From Paragonimus westermani (Eukaryota > Platyhelminthes > Trematoda > Plagiorchiida > Troglotrematidae): a DNA stretch of 64,000 nt. Shown piece after piece: positions 45,512 to 57,944 of this stretch. The stretch spans positions 28,144 through 92,143 of the forward strand of contig QNGE01000276.1 of NCBI GenBank assembly GCA_008508345.1, read 5' to 3'. How positions within the stretch are numbered: the first letter of the stretch is position 1; the number at the start of each line of letters is the position of its first letter. A program made the translations under genes and the position numbers. The notes below the pieces were generated by a model that saw only the letters and a list, made by a program, of their open reading frames with translations, had not been told where the DNA came from and ran no database searches.

Positions 45512-45672
45512 GTAGTAAAACGCCCAAAAATAATAAAACGGATCGAGATTTTACGGGCCTTAATACATCTGGGGCTGTGTGTCGAAGTATCTCACTCTCA
45601 GGAAGTGTGGGGCAATTCAACAATCAGCAGTGCAACCCATATGGAAGAATGCTTATAATGCGTGAACGATAA
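45512..45672 (+). CDS. Candidate terminal exon of an unknown two-exon gene
   Basis: The acceptor TTGACATTTTTTTTCACAG is strong and includes a branch-point-like TTGAC. After two bases that complete a codon begun upstream, 52 codons follow (SKTPKNNKTDRDF..., FNNQQCNPYGRML) to a TAA at 45670-45672. Composition resembles the 43570-43747 exon. A variant polyadenylation signal (GATAAA) lies near 45739. Intron length would be 1764 bp. The protein is unknown, and a chance ORF cannot be excluded. Confidence 0.4.
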
Positions 45673-48220
45673 ATGTCAGAATATGACTTAGATAAGGTTT
45701 CCTGGTACACAGCCCCTACACTGTACTAAAATCTTCTGCGATAAAATAGCACCCAGATATTTGACGGAAGGCCCGAAACTCATTTAATTACCAACAGAAA
45801 GTAACAGTAAACGGAAGTACTATTATCATAACCTTGTACTACGAAAATGAAACATTCTGACACCTAGACACATCATGATTGATGGAGCACAGAGAAGGAA
45901 CAATTTAGTCATTTCTGTAAAAACAACAGCCACCTTTGAGACGTAAAGCTATGAGTGATGTTATCGAATTTTTGTGCACGAAGACCAGACATATTTGTAG
46001 GAATTCGTTCAGTGAAGCTACTTCACATGCTTCGCGTCAATAAGGCATTCCCGATAGAGTGGAAGAGTGGATGGTGTGACATCAACAGCTACGTAGAAAA
46101 TGTTGCAAAACAGCCACTGCTAGTGCACAATTATAAACCGGAAAGCATAGTATTAGAGGTCTATAAAGTTTGTCCGTTTGAATTAAAACCGTTTAAATTA
46201 GGTATGCCTTAAAAAGATGTTAATTGCTCAAGATTGAACGGGAGTTTACAAAACAGAAAAACCTGGGAATGGTTATGTGCAACTGATTCTGTGCAACAGC
46301 GTTTTGTAAAGAACAGGTAGCCGGCGATTCATTTCTGTTAACAAAATTGTTTTAGAACGTCTACATGTGCAACTGCATAAACTGATGCATTATCCAAGGT
46401 GGATGACAACAGGGTCAACAAACAAATCAGCCCATCAGAGCATACAACAATTAAAAACCGACACCAGAAGATACAGAGCGACTTCCATATGCTTGAATTA
46501 TTTGAAGAGTCTGCGTGTTTTTTTAATATACCTTGGTAAGATTTTACCAACGCTTGAATCTGTGTGTATTCATGACGTAACCAACACAGGTTCTACTGGG
46601 GTGATGCAGATTAAGCTTATCCAAAAAATGTGCTGCACAAATCAGATGGTTTTTGTTGGAAGCAATCGCCTGAGCGGGATTGTTTTAGGTGCAGGTATAC
46701 ATTATTACCGGAAACTATCACAACCTACCTGTTTGCTTATGGACAAGTTAGTTTACACTCGCAGTAAGTTTGCCAACATAACTGGTGGGTGTCTGTTGAT
46801 TCAAATTAGCCGGATGATCATGTTCAGTTTCACAATTCGTATGCTTAACAATGGACCTCACTTCCGAAATCTAATATACGAATGATATAATCCGAGGGTT
46901 TGGAGGTTTTAGCTCAGTTGCAGTCTATTTTTACCGTCTGGTTCATAATGAGTGAATTACTTATATCGGTTCAGATGTTATGAGCATTTGTAGGAAGTGT
47001 GTAGAACCTTATTTGGCTGTCAGGTTCCGGGTGATTCATGCTCTTGGAACGTGACAGCGTGGGCAATAGATGTTTAATAACGGAAGCTACGGAATCTGTT
47101 AATCAAACAATATTTCACCATTCACCACGTACTACTTATGCAACCATACTTTATAGAACCGTGTTAACTTGGATCCTATGTTAGCCTGAAATTTAGTATG
47201 TCCTATGCAAGTGATCCTGCTGTCTACACTGACCAACCACCGCGCCTCAGAAAAGCAACATTATTAATTCACAGTTGGGTTATCTTTGAAGCGTTTTGCG
47301 TCAAACTTAGTGAAGGTTGTGATCAGACACTTATGAAGTAACTAATTTATAAAGAAGCTTACTGGAAAGGCATATTCACAGCTACTTGGAAGGAGGCAAT
47401 GTTCTTGCGAAATCAAAGTCTGTTTATGGTGATGACTACACAGAAACCATTCATTTGTGCGAACTAAACTGCCTGAGGAAAAGTAACTTACCTGTATTCG
47501 AGGATTCGAAGAGGAAGGTCCTATTTCCAATAAACTTGCGCTTAGGAATCTGGAAGGTTAGAAATGTACCACACAAAGTCGAGACTCAGATTTTAATATA
47601 TCTTCTCAGCTGATAGCTCTACCAAGGAATAAGTAGGCAATCCTGGTCTAACTAACGTACATGGATTTGTAGCAGAGTCAGCCTGAAAGTGCAATGATTT
47701 AAAATATGAGATTACAGAGATTATTACGGCCATTAATATCACACCTTTCAACTCTAGCATTTGTAGCATTAAATGTAGGGTGAAAACAAGCTGCACCACA
47801 TGAACAAACAATTATCAAACGTTGAAGTTCACCTTGGTCTCTTGGATTCACTTTGTACGTTAGTGAATGGAAAATTTTGAATACGAAGAGCTTCTTTTAG
47901 GAAGTGCTTGTTTTTTTTGTTGATGACAAGCACTTCCGATTCTTCACGATTCCATAAAATTGATTTTCTTTCCTGAATAACTAACACAAAGTGAACTACA
48001 TCTCTGCTGTCCAAATAGGATTTGGTTGGTTTATTTCGGACAGATTCTACACAATCTCGAATTTTTTTGAAGTCGGTGAGTAGACCAACTTTTACAAATT
48101 GTTTACCATTCAGCTGTTAGGAATTTTGACTATTAGAAATTAAAAACGACTGAAAGTTGAACCTACGAAATGTTTCTGTCAAGATATCTTCAGGTAATTT
48201 CTGTAGTTAATCTAGAAAAG
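45673..48220. other. Stretch with one unusually long but unrecognised frame
   Basis: The plus-strand frame 46367-46885 has 172 codons with a real ATG, the longest non-TE frame here. About one such frame is expected by chance in 64 kb, the composition is unremarkable, and no motif is seen. Frames at 45955-46212 (+) and 47386-47613 (+) are also unrecognised. Confidence 0.3.
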
Positions 48221-48224
48221 AGTC

Positions 48225-48360
48225 AATTGCGAAAAGTCTGCAATTTGGCTTTATTCGAACCAATGGTAGGAACAACATGGCCAGAAGCGGCGAATGCTCT
48301 ACCAGTTGAGTGAGGAAACTACGTCGGATGCTTAAAAACTTCAAACTTGGTCTATTTCAA
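48225..48360 (-). repeat. tRNA-derived SINE copy
   Basis: The minus strand reads CAAGTTTGAAGTTTTTAAGC, then CTCAACTGGTAGAGCATTCG (A-box region) and the B-box TTGGTTCGAATAAAG. Order and spacing match the family at 19.5 and 25.4 kb. It is moderately diverged. Confidence 0.7.
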
Positions 48361-51300
48361 CCTGTAGTGAAATTGAGCAGAGAAGTAAATGAATGAGCTA
48401 AAATTAGGATTTACTAGGGTGATCTCCTATAGAAGTTAATCTACCTTCAAAACCAAAGTCTTGCTGTCATACCGAAGCGCTCGAAACCATTCCCTCACTC
48501 ACTGAATCGAACAGACGATTTCTAAATGTTTGTTGGATGAACTTCTGGATAGCTTTCGTCCACTGCAACTTCAGTCTTCAAAAGATTATTGCTTAACAAG
48601 TCTACGTAAGTCCGATTTGTGACCAGTCGAGCAGATATCTGAGTGAGGTTTCTAAAAAACAATTGAGGATGATGAAAAGATCAAGTTTCAAGGTTAATTG
48701 TTGTGACCAGCTAAATTAACACTATCCGGTGTGCTTCAGTAGGTTCCTGATCTATAACCACAACCCATCAATGTCACCTGACTATGAATACAAATTTTAC
48801 AAGGGTAGGATGTGACTATTGAATGGGATGTTCACGTCCTGTTAGAGTTTCCTTACCTTAGTTTCTATCGTGATTTTAGAAATCAGTGCTCAGCCGGTTA
48901 TTTTAACAAAGATGCCACCCGCATTCTATCGGGCAGAAGAGCACAGTGACGCGGAAAACATGGGGATTTCTTATCTTTGTACGTGGTATTCATACGCCTT
49001 GCCCTAGCTACATCGCGTTAGACTAAATCGATCCGTGCTTACCACTAGGGACAAGGTTGTGCTGATTAATGTAGTTGACAAGTGATATTATCTGAGATCC
49101 GTGTTATTCGGATCCCAGTATTAATAGAGAGCTTCATCCTGTGACACAAGAATTACCGGTTTAAGCCGCAGAGTTGTTAAATACGAACATACTTGAGAAT
49201 GCTCTTGTGAGTGGAAGTCCCAAGGAATGGCATAATGACGTTTCGCTTGTGGGTGCATACAAATCACGTGACGATCATGTCCGTCCAGACTCAAAATCAG
49301 CTGCTGGTTTCTGTTGCGGATAAAAACCCTTGAGGTAAGGTTTTCTTGTTGAAATCCATGCACTCATAGCAGCAATATGCAAGGAAACCAAGCAGTACAC
49401 TAGCCGGTAGCTGTCAGTTTAGATGTTAGTGAAAAACAACAAGGAAAATACAATTAAAAGTTTCGAAGGTCGTGACTCTTCAACCAACTCAGTATGAACG
49501 TTTTCGTTTTTGAATAGACTGACTAGTTTGAGATCATCTTTCTGCAAATAAGGATCGTTAAGCTAGCTGTCTAGTCGATATCAACTTTGAAATCCTAAGG
49601 AAATGTTGTCATCTCAGATATGACGCCCCTCTCACAGTTCAAACTTGACCACTTACATGGGGTTCATCTGTATGCTAAAAGAAATCCACCATGGACAAGA
49701 AAATAGTCAGACATTTTCGGAAGCAACAATCGGTAGCTAAACTGGTTTTTATTGAAAGTGGGTAAACGAACTTAAAAAAGGAGTGCGCCAGTTGAGGAAA
49801 GTAGCTTACAAACAGTCCTGCCGCTCCAGTCCTAAAGATGCTGCGGTTCACTGAGCAGTTGTCTGAACTAATAACTCGACACTTGCTTACTGAACGTGAA
49901 TGTGATTCCCGGTATATGTTGTTGTGTGATGCCGATGAGAATTGTCAGTGTAGAACCGACTATTTCCCACTTTTCTGGTGACAGTTAAAACTATCCGTGG
50001 TCGCATCCAGGTGAGTCCACACGAGAATAACATTGGTCACACCGTAGAACGTTAGTGGATTCAAAGTGTGAGCATAGAAGGGTATTTAGGTCGATCCAAC
50101 TTCCATTCTTATTGGTCATTAGTAGTATGAAGTGAACTTGAGGTGGGTGGTGTTTACTTAATTAGTGAGGTTGTTATGACCTTTCTTAGTTCGTCAGTAA
50201 CTCGTTGATGGTTTGTGCACCTCATCACTCAAAGTCATCTGTTATCCGCCTATACTGGGAAAATTCCCGGGATATGAATTGCATGGCATCCACAATGTTA
50301 AGTACGACGTGTTCCTTTATCAACAAAAACAAGTAACCTCTGAGGTGCAGAATAGATGTCGTCGATAAGCTTTTAAAGACGCCACAACAGTATAAGAGTG
50401 AAGAAAGTAAGTGATAAGCTAATCAAATGAAACGGATTATATTTACCAACCTCTAAATCAGCTCTATACACTTTCCTGGCAATGTGATTGTAATGGGGAA
50501 ACCCCCAAATGAAATTAAAAACCATCGTTTATGCTGAAAACCTGACTGAAAGTCCGCATGCCGTCAGTATTGAAGGTTGATCAAAATTCTTCAGAAATCG
50601 GTGGAAGTATGCAAATGCCACGAAGCCAAACGAAAGTATACAGCTCTTGAGCATGCTGTTTCTGTCACCATTTTGACCTCAACCGAAGCTCAGCTTTTCT
50701 GCCGCTTAGACTATTAAGTTGTGAAATTTGCCGCAGTACTTATCATTAATGTAGTTTAATGTTAAGTGGTGACGTTCATGGTTTCTAGTGAGTGATCGAC
50801 CCCCGGTTTACTTGGTAAACTCTATGACATGCTGGGGATGGTGGGTAACTGAGTGTGTGACGTTTTTAAAATTCCGTTGTGGAATTGTGATCCAGTCGGC
50901 GCGGCTCTTACATCTTCCGGATATGCTTATTCAAGTCTAATCGAAGCTGCCAAACTTTTCGCAGTCGGGTCTCTTCCAGCTTATCCACCGCGTAACTTAC
51001 CAGCAACCATATACATACACCAGTAGAAGACAGTTATTCAACTCCTCGACTTACTTGCGTTTGCATACGGATATTGCAAAAGCGGAATACGTACCGAACA
51101 TCAGAAAACTTCAAAACATGGGTGCAACAAATTAATATTGGAAATTAAACATCAGATCAGAACGGTTTGTTTTTTCTCCACACTCCAGGTTCTGGAGTAC
51201 GCGAAGAAGATTTTGTGCGCACACGTTGTTAATAAAAGCAGACAATTGGTTTTCGACCAACAGATCTGAAATGTTCAAGTGTTTTTGGAAAGTTAACTGA

Positions 51301-52790
51301 AACTAAAAACTGATTCGAAGTTTGTCCAAGTAATTTCACATACTAGCCTATTTGAAGTTTCACTCTATTTTTACAGGTCAGAAAATTAGCCTGAATTTAT
51401 AAAAATTAACTCATTCCTGTCTATTAAAAGAATAGATCATACTGCCGAAACATTTTTCAACATATTTACAAGCCATATTTATAAATCGAACCCTGTTGCC
51501 TACACAACTTAAAGTACATTATCATCTGTCATGAAAAAGCTTATTCTGTTTAACTACGACTGAATACAATCCGCAGTTCGAACAAACCAAACTGTTCAGA
51601 GAATGAATTTGACCAGGCCAACGTCATCCCGAATTGGTCGGCAAGTATTGATTTTTCATCGGGAGATGTGATAAAACGTGAACAAACGCTTCTACATAAT
51701 TACGGAAAACCCTACCTTACCCGGCTGACGTGCAGCGACAGGTGAACAGGTTTCATCCGTTGGACAACGAAAAAGGTTATAGGCATGCAACTCGTGTGTG
51801 TGTGCGTGTGGCAAGTTCGGTTACGCTTTAGTTCCCGCCAATGTTTATTCAACAGTTGAGGCTAGCTGTACTCAGGTTACAGCATTTCGATTTTCTTTTA
51901 ACAAACAGAAGGGGCTGGACATTGTAAAGTTAGATATGAGGCAGATTTATGGTGTTATCCACTGATACGTTTTTATGTATAACAAGATGTGATCTGACTG
52001 ATATGTGATTTCTTCGGATGACTAAAAATGTGATGTTTAACTCAGCTGGTGAACCTAACCTACCAGTCCTAGTCGGTCTTTGATCATTAGTGGAAATACT
52101 ATTGCACTAATATTACTGCCTATCCACCATAAATTCATGAAAAAAACGATCCTAGTTTGTAAATGGAGGTTAAGTGAAGGAGAAAACCTGTATACTAAAA
52201 ATTCAAATCAATAAAACCATCCCCAGTTATCAAGATGCACAAAATTGGCAAACACGTAAGCTACCAGGTTGCAGGCGAGATCAGAACAAACGGTTCAGAA
52301 AAAATCGAACCAGGTAGTAAACAAACACTGCCTAAGTGTGTACGCACTTGAAGGCAAAGTTAGCTGAGAAACTGACAACTGATTTCGCAGAACATTTTGT
52401 GATAGCGCTTATATAGCTATAACATCAAATAGTCTATCATAACCCTACAATTGAGTTTCCTATCTCTACGAACAGCCCACTCACATAAACAAGATATCTG
52501 CTACATTGGGCACGATTAAATACTGCTTTCTTCAGAACATCAAGTAAAGCATGTGTCGACCACAGCAACCCTAGTCGAGAAATCAAACATACCGCCTCAC
52601 ATTTTTACTCAATATTTCGCATATTGTAGATCGTATTTCGTATTTACAATATGCCTGGTCGCTGAAATCGGACACTGGACCGAAGAAGATGAGAAAACGA
52701 ACACATACACACATGTGTGTGCGCAAATCTGACGCAGAAGTGATAGCGTTAGTTTGATCGCTGATGAGTAGTCGGCGATTTGGTTAATTT
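48361..52790. other. Long stretch without recognisable genes
   Basis: One 80-codon minus frame (49363-49121) contains GCGAAACGTC, a motif also seen after the Penelope copy at 29.96 kb, and may be a tail remnant. A TG-rich run lies at 51797-51812. Otherwise nothing identified in 4.4 kb. Confidence 0.35.
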
Positions 52791-52794
52791 CAAC

Positions 52795-53005
52795 TTGAAC
52801 ATCACTCACATTTGGCCGCAGCTTTCGCATTCAGATTGACTTTTCGGCCAGCATCTGTCGAAAAGAAGCACTAGACTCGAGTTTCCTCACTGTTAAAGCT
52901 CATCAGTAGTGCATATCCCTGCCAAGACTGGGGTTAGAATCCCGGCCACGTTTTCACGAGGCATGCTTGTTGAACACTGCGCCACTGACCTCACATTAGG
53001 CACGA
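52795..53005 (-). repeat. Dispersed SINE-like repeat carrying a hammerhead core, copy B
   Basis: Homologous to 40945-41165 over about 200 bp. On the plus strand it also shows GGGGTTAGAATCCC, one base from a pol III B-box/T-arm (GGTTCGAATCC), about 35 bp from an A-box-like AGCTCATCAGTAG. Pol III boxes near a hammerhead recall the schistosome SINE-like Sm-alpha repeats; that comparison is inference. Confidence 0.65.
52868..52912 (-). ncRNA. Hammerhead ribozyme motif (type I layout, minimal stem III)
   Basis: Minus strand, 5' to 3': stem I strand GCACTA; core CTGATGA; a 14-base stem II region GCTTTAACAGTGAG; GAAA; stem III plus loop ACTCGAGT (sharing the last A of GAAA); C17 of the GUC cleavage site; then stem I partner TAGTGC. 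Stem I pairs perfectly over 6 bp at exactly the required positions. Stem III has the A15.1-U16.1 and C15.2-G16.2 pairs with a UCGA loop. Stem II is weakened: one base before GAAA seems lost. The other copies supply the expected GCUC and GAGC strands, so the family consensus forms a complete hammerhead. Such ribozymes process tandem transcripts of retroposons. Confidence 0.7.
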
Positions 53006-55150
53006 TCAAATTATCGTGCCTGAACGCTCAATCACTTTTGCTTGTGAGCATAGCATTTCTGATGACCTGGATTAGCAAATGAAGCAAGTGTATGCGAGAG
53101 GAGAGAAACGACACGCCTTGACAAAATAAACGGTGTGGGTATCGGAATGGTTTGCAGCTGGCTCCAGGCTGAACACATCACGTTTACGTCGAAGGTTTGC
53201 GATAGTCGAAAGAAACTGGTAATCCAGTTCTTCCTGACAGTCGTTTGTAGACCACAGCACTTCACATATCCGGGTCCACCATCCAGAGAGATGTGACTAG
53301 AAGCAGTCGTATGTCCTGACTGCTGTGATGCAACTGTTAGTCAAGAGAGCTCTCCGCAATTAAAACAAAAATTCGCAATGTTTTCCACCCTCCAGATGTC
53401 TGGTGTATTCGGTGTTATCTAACATAGTACTCTTGAAGCAAATTAAACTACGATTGTGTTCACTGCCATGGGTCTTTTGTTCCCACTTTGTCGAGGTTGG
53501 TTGTGGATCGGGGTTTGTTGTTAAGTTGCTGCTAGTTCAGCGAGTTCTATTGCAACAGGTGTTTTGAGCCAAGAATGTGAACTGCTCAAGGATTGTTTAC
53601 TCAGTAGATAAACGAAAAGAGTATGTGATTCAACACAACCTACAACAAAAACATTTATTTTGACATAACCCTAATTCCAGGGCACCACAATTGTTGATGC
53701 CAACTTTACGTACGGAAAACACCATTTCACGCCAGAATGCATTCCCATGTTTTTTCTCGTATTCCTGCTAAGGTTGTTTCGATACCCAAATACGTTCTTA
53801 TTAACCGTTTTTTCACCATCTGTTCAGCGCTCATAGACCGTTGCGGCAGTCACAACAAGGTCAGAGGGAATGGACCGGACAAAAAAGCCAGACAGTACAG
53901 TGTAAGCGTGCAGTTGGGATGACAACAAAAATTGGCACGATGGTCGAGAACGCTCATGAGGGCGACAGAGATGTTTGATCATATCAACCGTGGAGGTCAT
54001 TTAAAACTGTACTGTGTTAGGCCTTTTGTAAAATATTATTTGTGAAGTATTAAAGACTTCCCCGATAAAAATTGTGCAAATTATACTGATGTGCTTGAGA
54101 GGCAGATAACGTCTTCACCTCCGCCGAATTTACCGCTCTATTTTGTAATTAGAATGGATTTCTGTATCCGTCGAAACGATTCATTTTCACTGTGCTTGAC
54201 CTATTTGTTTCGATGATGCCAATTCGTCGGGCGCTTGCTCCTTTATCGAAGCCAGTCGCAAGCGATTGTCTTCGAAAATTATTGTTTTCAATCATCTTGC
54301 AAGTTACAAATTGAATTGAACCACTGCTTCCTCTTACATGGTGCGTTATCGTAATCATTGACGATCGATGTTTTAATGATGCCGTGGTAATCAGTTTTGC
54401 TAGACTTCGTTTTATGCTCCTCATATTTGTTCGTTAACTTGAGACTGTTTTACACTCAGTTTCTGACAACTCTTATCCAGCTGACAGATAGTGACGTTAA
54501 ATAGTTATTACAAATAACTGGCATAAAGATAATATAAACCAAAATTTTCGCAGTTTTCGCTCATTTAATGTGAGCATCATTTTGTCACGTATGAATACTA
54601 TATTGGATCAAATAACTGTAACAGCCCTGTTTTGTGTTATTTTTAACGAAAGTAAGTAAAACATAGGACATTACGTCTGCTTCAAGGATTGCATAAAGTA
54701 TGGGAAAATTGAACGTTTTGATTCAAATTTGTCGATTGAATGATGCACAGTTGTTGACCACAGTAATGTTGCAACTCAGCGGTTGATTGAACTGTGTTAT
54801 GGTTTGATACTTCACAGAAAAAATGACTAAAAGGTTTGTCAGATCTCACCTCACTGCAGCAGGCAAGGTCCAGGAGAAAGTAGAACTGCTACCGAGTACT
54901 TGGGGACTAATGACAAAAGAAACGCTTAAACAAGACAATCGCATTTGGTGTCATATAATCGATATGACTAAGAAAGAAGTCAAACTGCCTCGCCGTTTTG
55001 CACATCTCCTTTAAATTATTCAAAATTCTATTCTACGATTAAATGATGACAATTTTAGTTAACGAGTTCGCACTTTCCACCCAACAAAACCACTTACATA
55101 CATGAATAAGAAAATCAGTCGTATAGAGTTAGCCCTGAATACGGCTTTCG
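53006..55150. other. Stretch without recognisable genes
   Basis: Frames at 53032-53265 (-), 54149-54424 (-) and 54823-55014 (+) are unrecognised. No RNA gene was found. Confidence 0.35.
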
Positions 55151-55154
55151 TCAT

Positions 55155-55990
55155 TCACAGGTAGACTTGACGTTTAAGACAATACTCGCATGTTTTGCGA
55201 TTCACTGCTTGCATACAGATTCGTTCACTGTGGCGGACAAAGTGGGCACACTGTTCCCCCGTGACGTCCTTCATCACTTAATAGAATGTATGTTCCAGAA
55301 TACGAATACGCCATTCGTGCGAGCTCAGTATTTGACCAAGATCTTCACCTATCAACGCATCAATGTGGACCCGCAACTGCTGCTTCACTCTCGCCTTCAT
55401 TACGTTCTAGACGTTCTGAATGGGATTCGGCATAGGTGAATATGGTGCTAATCATGATAGTTTCCCTCCTTGATAAGGAATTTCGAAAAAGATGCTGTCC
55501 AAATCAGTATGGCAAGGAGCACCGTTGCAAATTACCACTATGGATGAGATAGCTACGGTGATCTTCAGTTTACTTATCACAACACGGAACCATTGATTAC
55601 AGTCAGTACATTTATGGTCACTGCATAGGTCGCATTAGAACCTTCTGTCATTGTTCCAGTCAAATGTAAGTTTTGGTCTTGCTGTTGCTGAAAGAAATGC
55701 ATACTTCCGTTCCCTTCAAAAGATGTCCCGTTGACCTTGTGCAAAACAAGCTGAATTTCGTCTCATCAATCAATCAAAGAGTTTTGGAGCTCGCCTAGCA
55801 CTCCAACAATCGATAAACAAAATGCCGTCCTACCGCTCGGCTCTCATTGCCGGTCATGCTTCTAACGAATCAGAAGCGACGCATCGCGCCATTTCGATCG
55901 ATCGACTCAGTTTGGATGGTCGAACGATTCCATCCAGTCAATCACATTGAGCGATGAAGCACGTAATAGAAAGAGACAAACGAATAGAGT
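55155..55990 (-). pseudogene. Tc1/mariner (IS630-like) transposase relic, copy 2
   Basis: Minus-strand reading in pieces: DETKFSLFCTRSTG (first catalytic Asp region), a piece like LTGTMTEGSNATYAVT, then WFRVVISKLK, SSIVVICNGAPCHTDLDSIF, LAPYSPMPNPIQNV, NVMKARVKQQLRVH, and the C-terminal EWRIRILEHTFY..VMKDVTG to a TGA at 55155-55157. This is the DDE_3 layout. The second Asp is changed (CNGAPCH for CDNAPCH) and the final Glu is Gln (NPIQNV for NPIENV). Stops and frameshifts abound. The C-terminus HSERICMQAVN aligns with RFCMQAMGA of copy 1 at 14.3-15.0 kb, so both belong to one family. The plus-strand 90-codon frame here is only an antisense shadow. Confidence 0.82.
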
Positions 55991-57765
55991 TACTGTGCAC
56001 AACAGATAATGTGTAGAAGTGGTACTTCAAGGAAGTCCAAAGACAATTTGCTTCGTCAAAGTGCTGCATCAAGAAGCAGTGAATAGCCAATTCTCTCGGA
56101 CGACACCAGCCACCCTAATAATTTTTGAGCCGTAGTCCATACTCCACAGTGATGTCCAGCGATGGAACTTGGAGGGACGGGATCAAGTTCATTTTTGAAC
56201 TATTAAAAGTAGATAGTACTATCTCCATGTTTCTGTGCTAACTGTGGGTAAAATCACATGAGTAACTTTGCAACATGTGTGCTGTTCAAATGCAGTTCAA
56301 AGAATACGGTTCGTTCTAGTAACTTGATTCCTTATCTTTTATTTAAAGCATAGGTCGAAACCTATGGTTTTCTCATTTTTATGTTGTGCTCCAAGGCTTG
56401 ATCTGTTGAAAATCTACCCTACGAAGCAGCATAATCCAAAAGGCCAGTAATGTGAATCTATTAGATAGGACGAGATCGCCATTTCTAATAGAGTTACAGT
56501 GCCAAGGGTCGTAGAGACGAGAAGTTACACTCCCTGTTTTGTACACAAAATAGATATCTTATGTGATGTAGTCGACATCCACTCCAAAAAATGTGTCCAC
56601 AAAACCGTCGAGTTATAAACCTCATATCGAAGCATCACTTTTCTGTTGAATGTACGCAGGCTGTCATCCTACCTCAATACTTGATTCTTTGATAGGGATA
56701 ACTTATTCGTTTAACAAGATGCCATCAAGATATGGGTCGTTTGCTTTGATTAGCTTCAGATGAGTAATCACAACTTATGATCACCTGTTGATACTCGTAT
56801 GTATTGGTTTCAACAAACTAAAGGTGCAACATACCTCCTGTACGGCTTGTATTGGTTCACCAGCTGAAATCGGCACCACGCACTTGAGGTCAGGTCAGTT
56901 TACAATTACCAGGTCGTTTATTGTTAGCCGACAATCACCATATTCAGTAACCCTACTTCGCAGTTTTATTTTCCACTGTTGTCATGGTAACATTTTGCAA
57001 ACATACACACTGGGCTTCAGGCTGACTCCGGTTATACGACAGAGGGATTAGCTTGTTGATCACTAACCTAGCTTCAGAGGTATAGACTTCTAGTCTATTT
57101 TTTTAACCGCCGGTGTTACTGATATATTTTCTTACGTAAACGAGACAGTTCTCAATCTGACTATCGTGATTACCAGTGAGTAAAACTACGAAACGGTAAT
57201 AGAATTAAAGAAGCGTGTTACGTGGAATTTTTTGGGCTGTGAATAAAGTGACTGATATCAGCGACACAAGCTGCCCTGAAACAAGTCACTCACTGTGTGG
57301 AAACTATTCGAGTTGTCCAAATCGACCGCAAACCAAACAACTCTGTGAATAGAGACCAGATAGCACAATGCTATAATTTTTGCAGTGTCATTGTGTTCGA
57401 AAAACAACTTTAAAATTACTGATGGTCAACTTGAAAACTTTAAAATTGTTGTTTGATTGGATTGGTACATCAATACACGGTAGTGAAGTAGAACGGTCAA
57501 CAACTGCTAGTATTTGCTGGGTGCTTCCCAAGAATTTCGTGGAGCGGATTTTGCATCTGGTCATCTTTGTGGTGAATAAGATCTTCCTGATGCTTTTCTG
57601 GTTTGTTTGTTGAGTGTCACCTAGTGGTAGATTTATTTCTGTCCATGTAAATCTAGTTGTGCCTAGAGTCCAGCTAGTTCTACTTTGAAATATACCGTTT
57701 CCTGGCTACCTTATAGGATATAACCATGCAATTTCACTGATCACTGTCTGACGGTTCGCCTTTGC
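55991..57765. other. Stretch without recognisable genes
   Basis: The N-terminal part of the Tc1 relic may extend a little past 55990. Otherwise only short unrecognised frames (56788-57051, 57380-57613) are present. Confidence 0.35.
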
Positions 57766-57768
57766 CAG

Positions 57769-57940
57769 GGAAAACGAAGTGGCAGTGTGGCCAATATGTC
57801 TTCATCGTAATTGAAATGTGCTTAAACACAATCATCTGTGAACTAAAATACCAGCGCGGATCTCAGTTTGCTTTGACGACGCCCATTATGCGAACGTCGG
57901 CGTCACTGTTTCGACATATGAAAGCAGAACATCCCAAGTG
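57769..57940 (+). CDS. Possible exon with BED-zinc-finger-like peptide (weak)
   Basis: The acceptor CGCCTTTGCCAG ends at 57768 and a donor AAGTG|GTAGGT follows 57940; the frame is open across. The peptide contains KTKWQCGQYVF near its start, then NTIICELKYQ, and closes with SASLFRHMKAEHPKW. The H-x4-H and the C-x2 spacing resemble a BED finger of hAT transposases or ZBED genes, but the second cysteine is missing (C-E-L-K). It could be a decayed hAT fragment or chance. Confidence 0.25.
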
Positions 57941-57944
57941 GTAG

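Noticed and set aside
55167..55439. A 90-codon plus-strand frame after an acceptor-like TCATTCACAG
   Set aside because: The opposite strand reads clearly as the Tc1/mariner C-terminus, so this is an antisense shadow.
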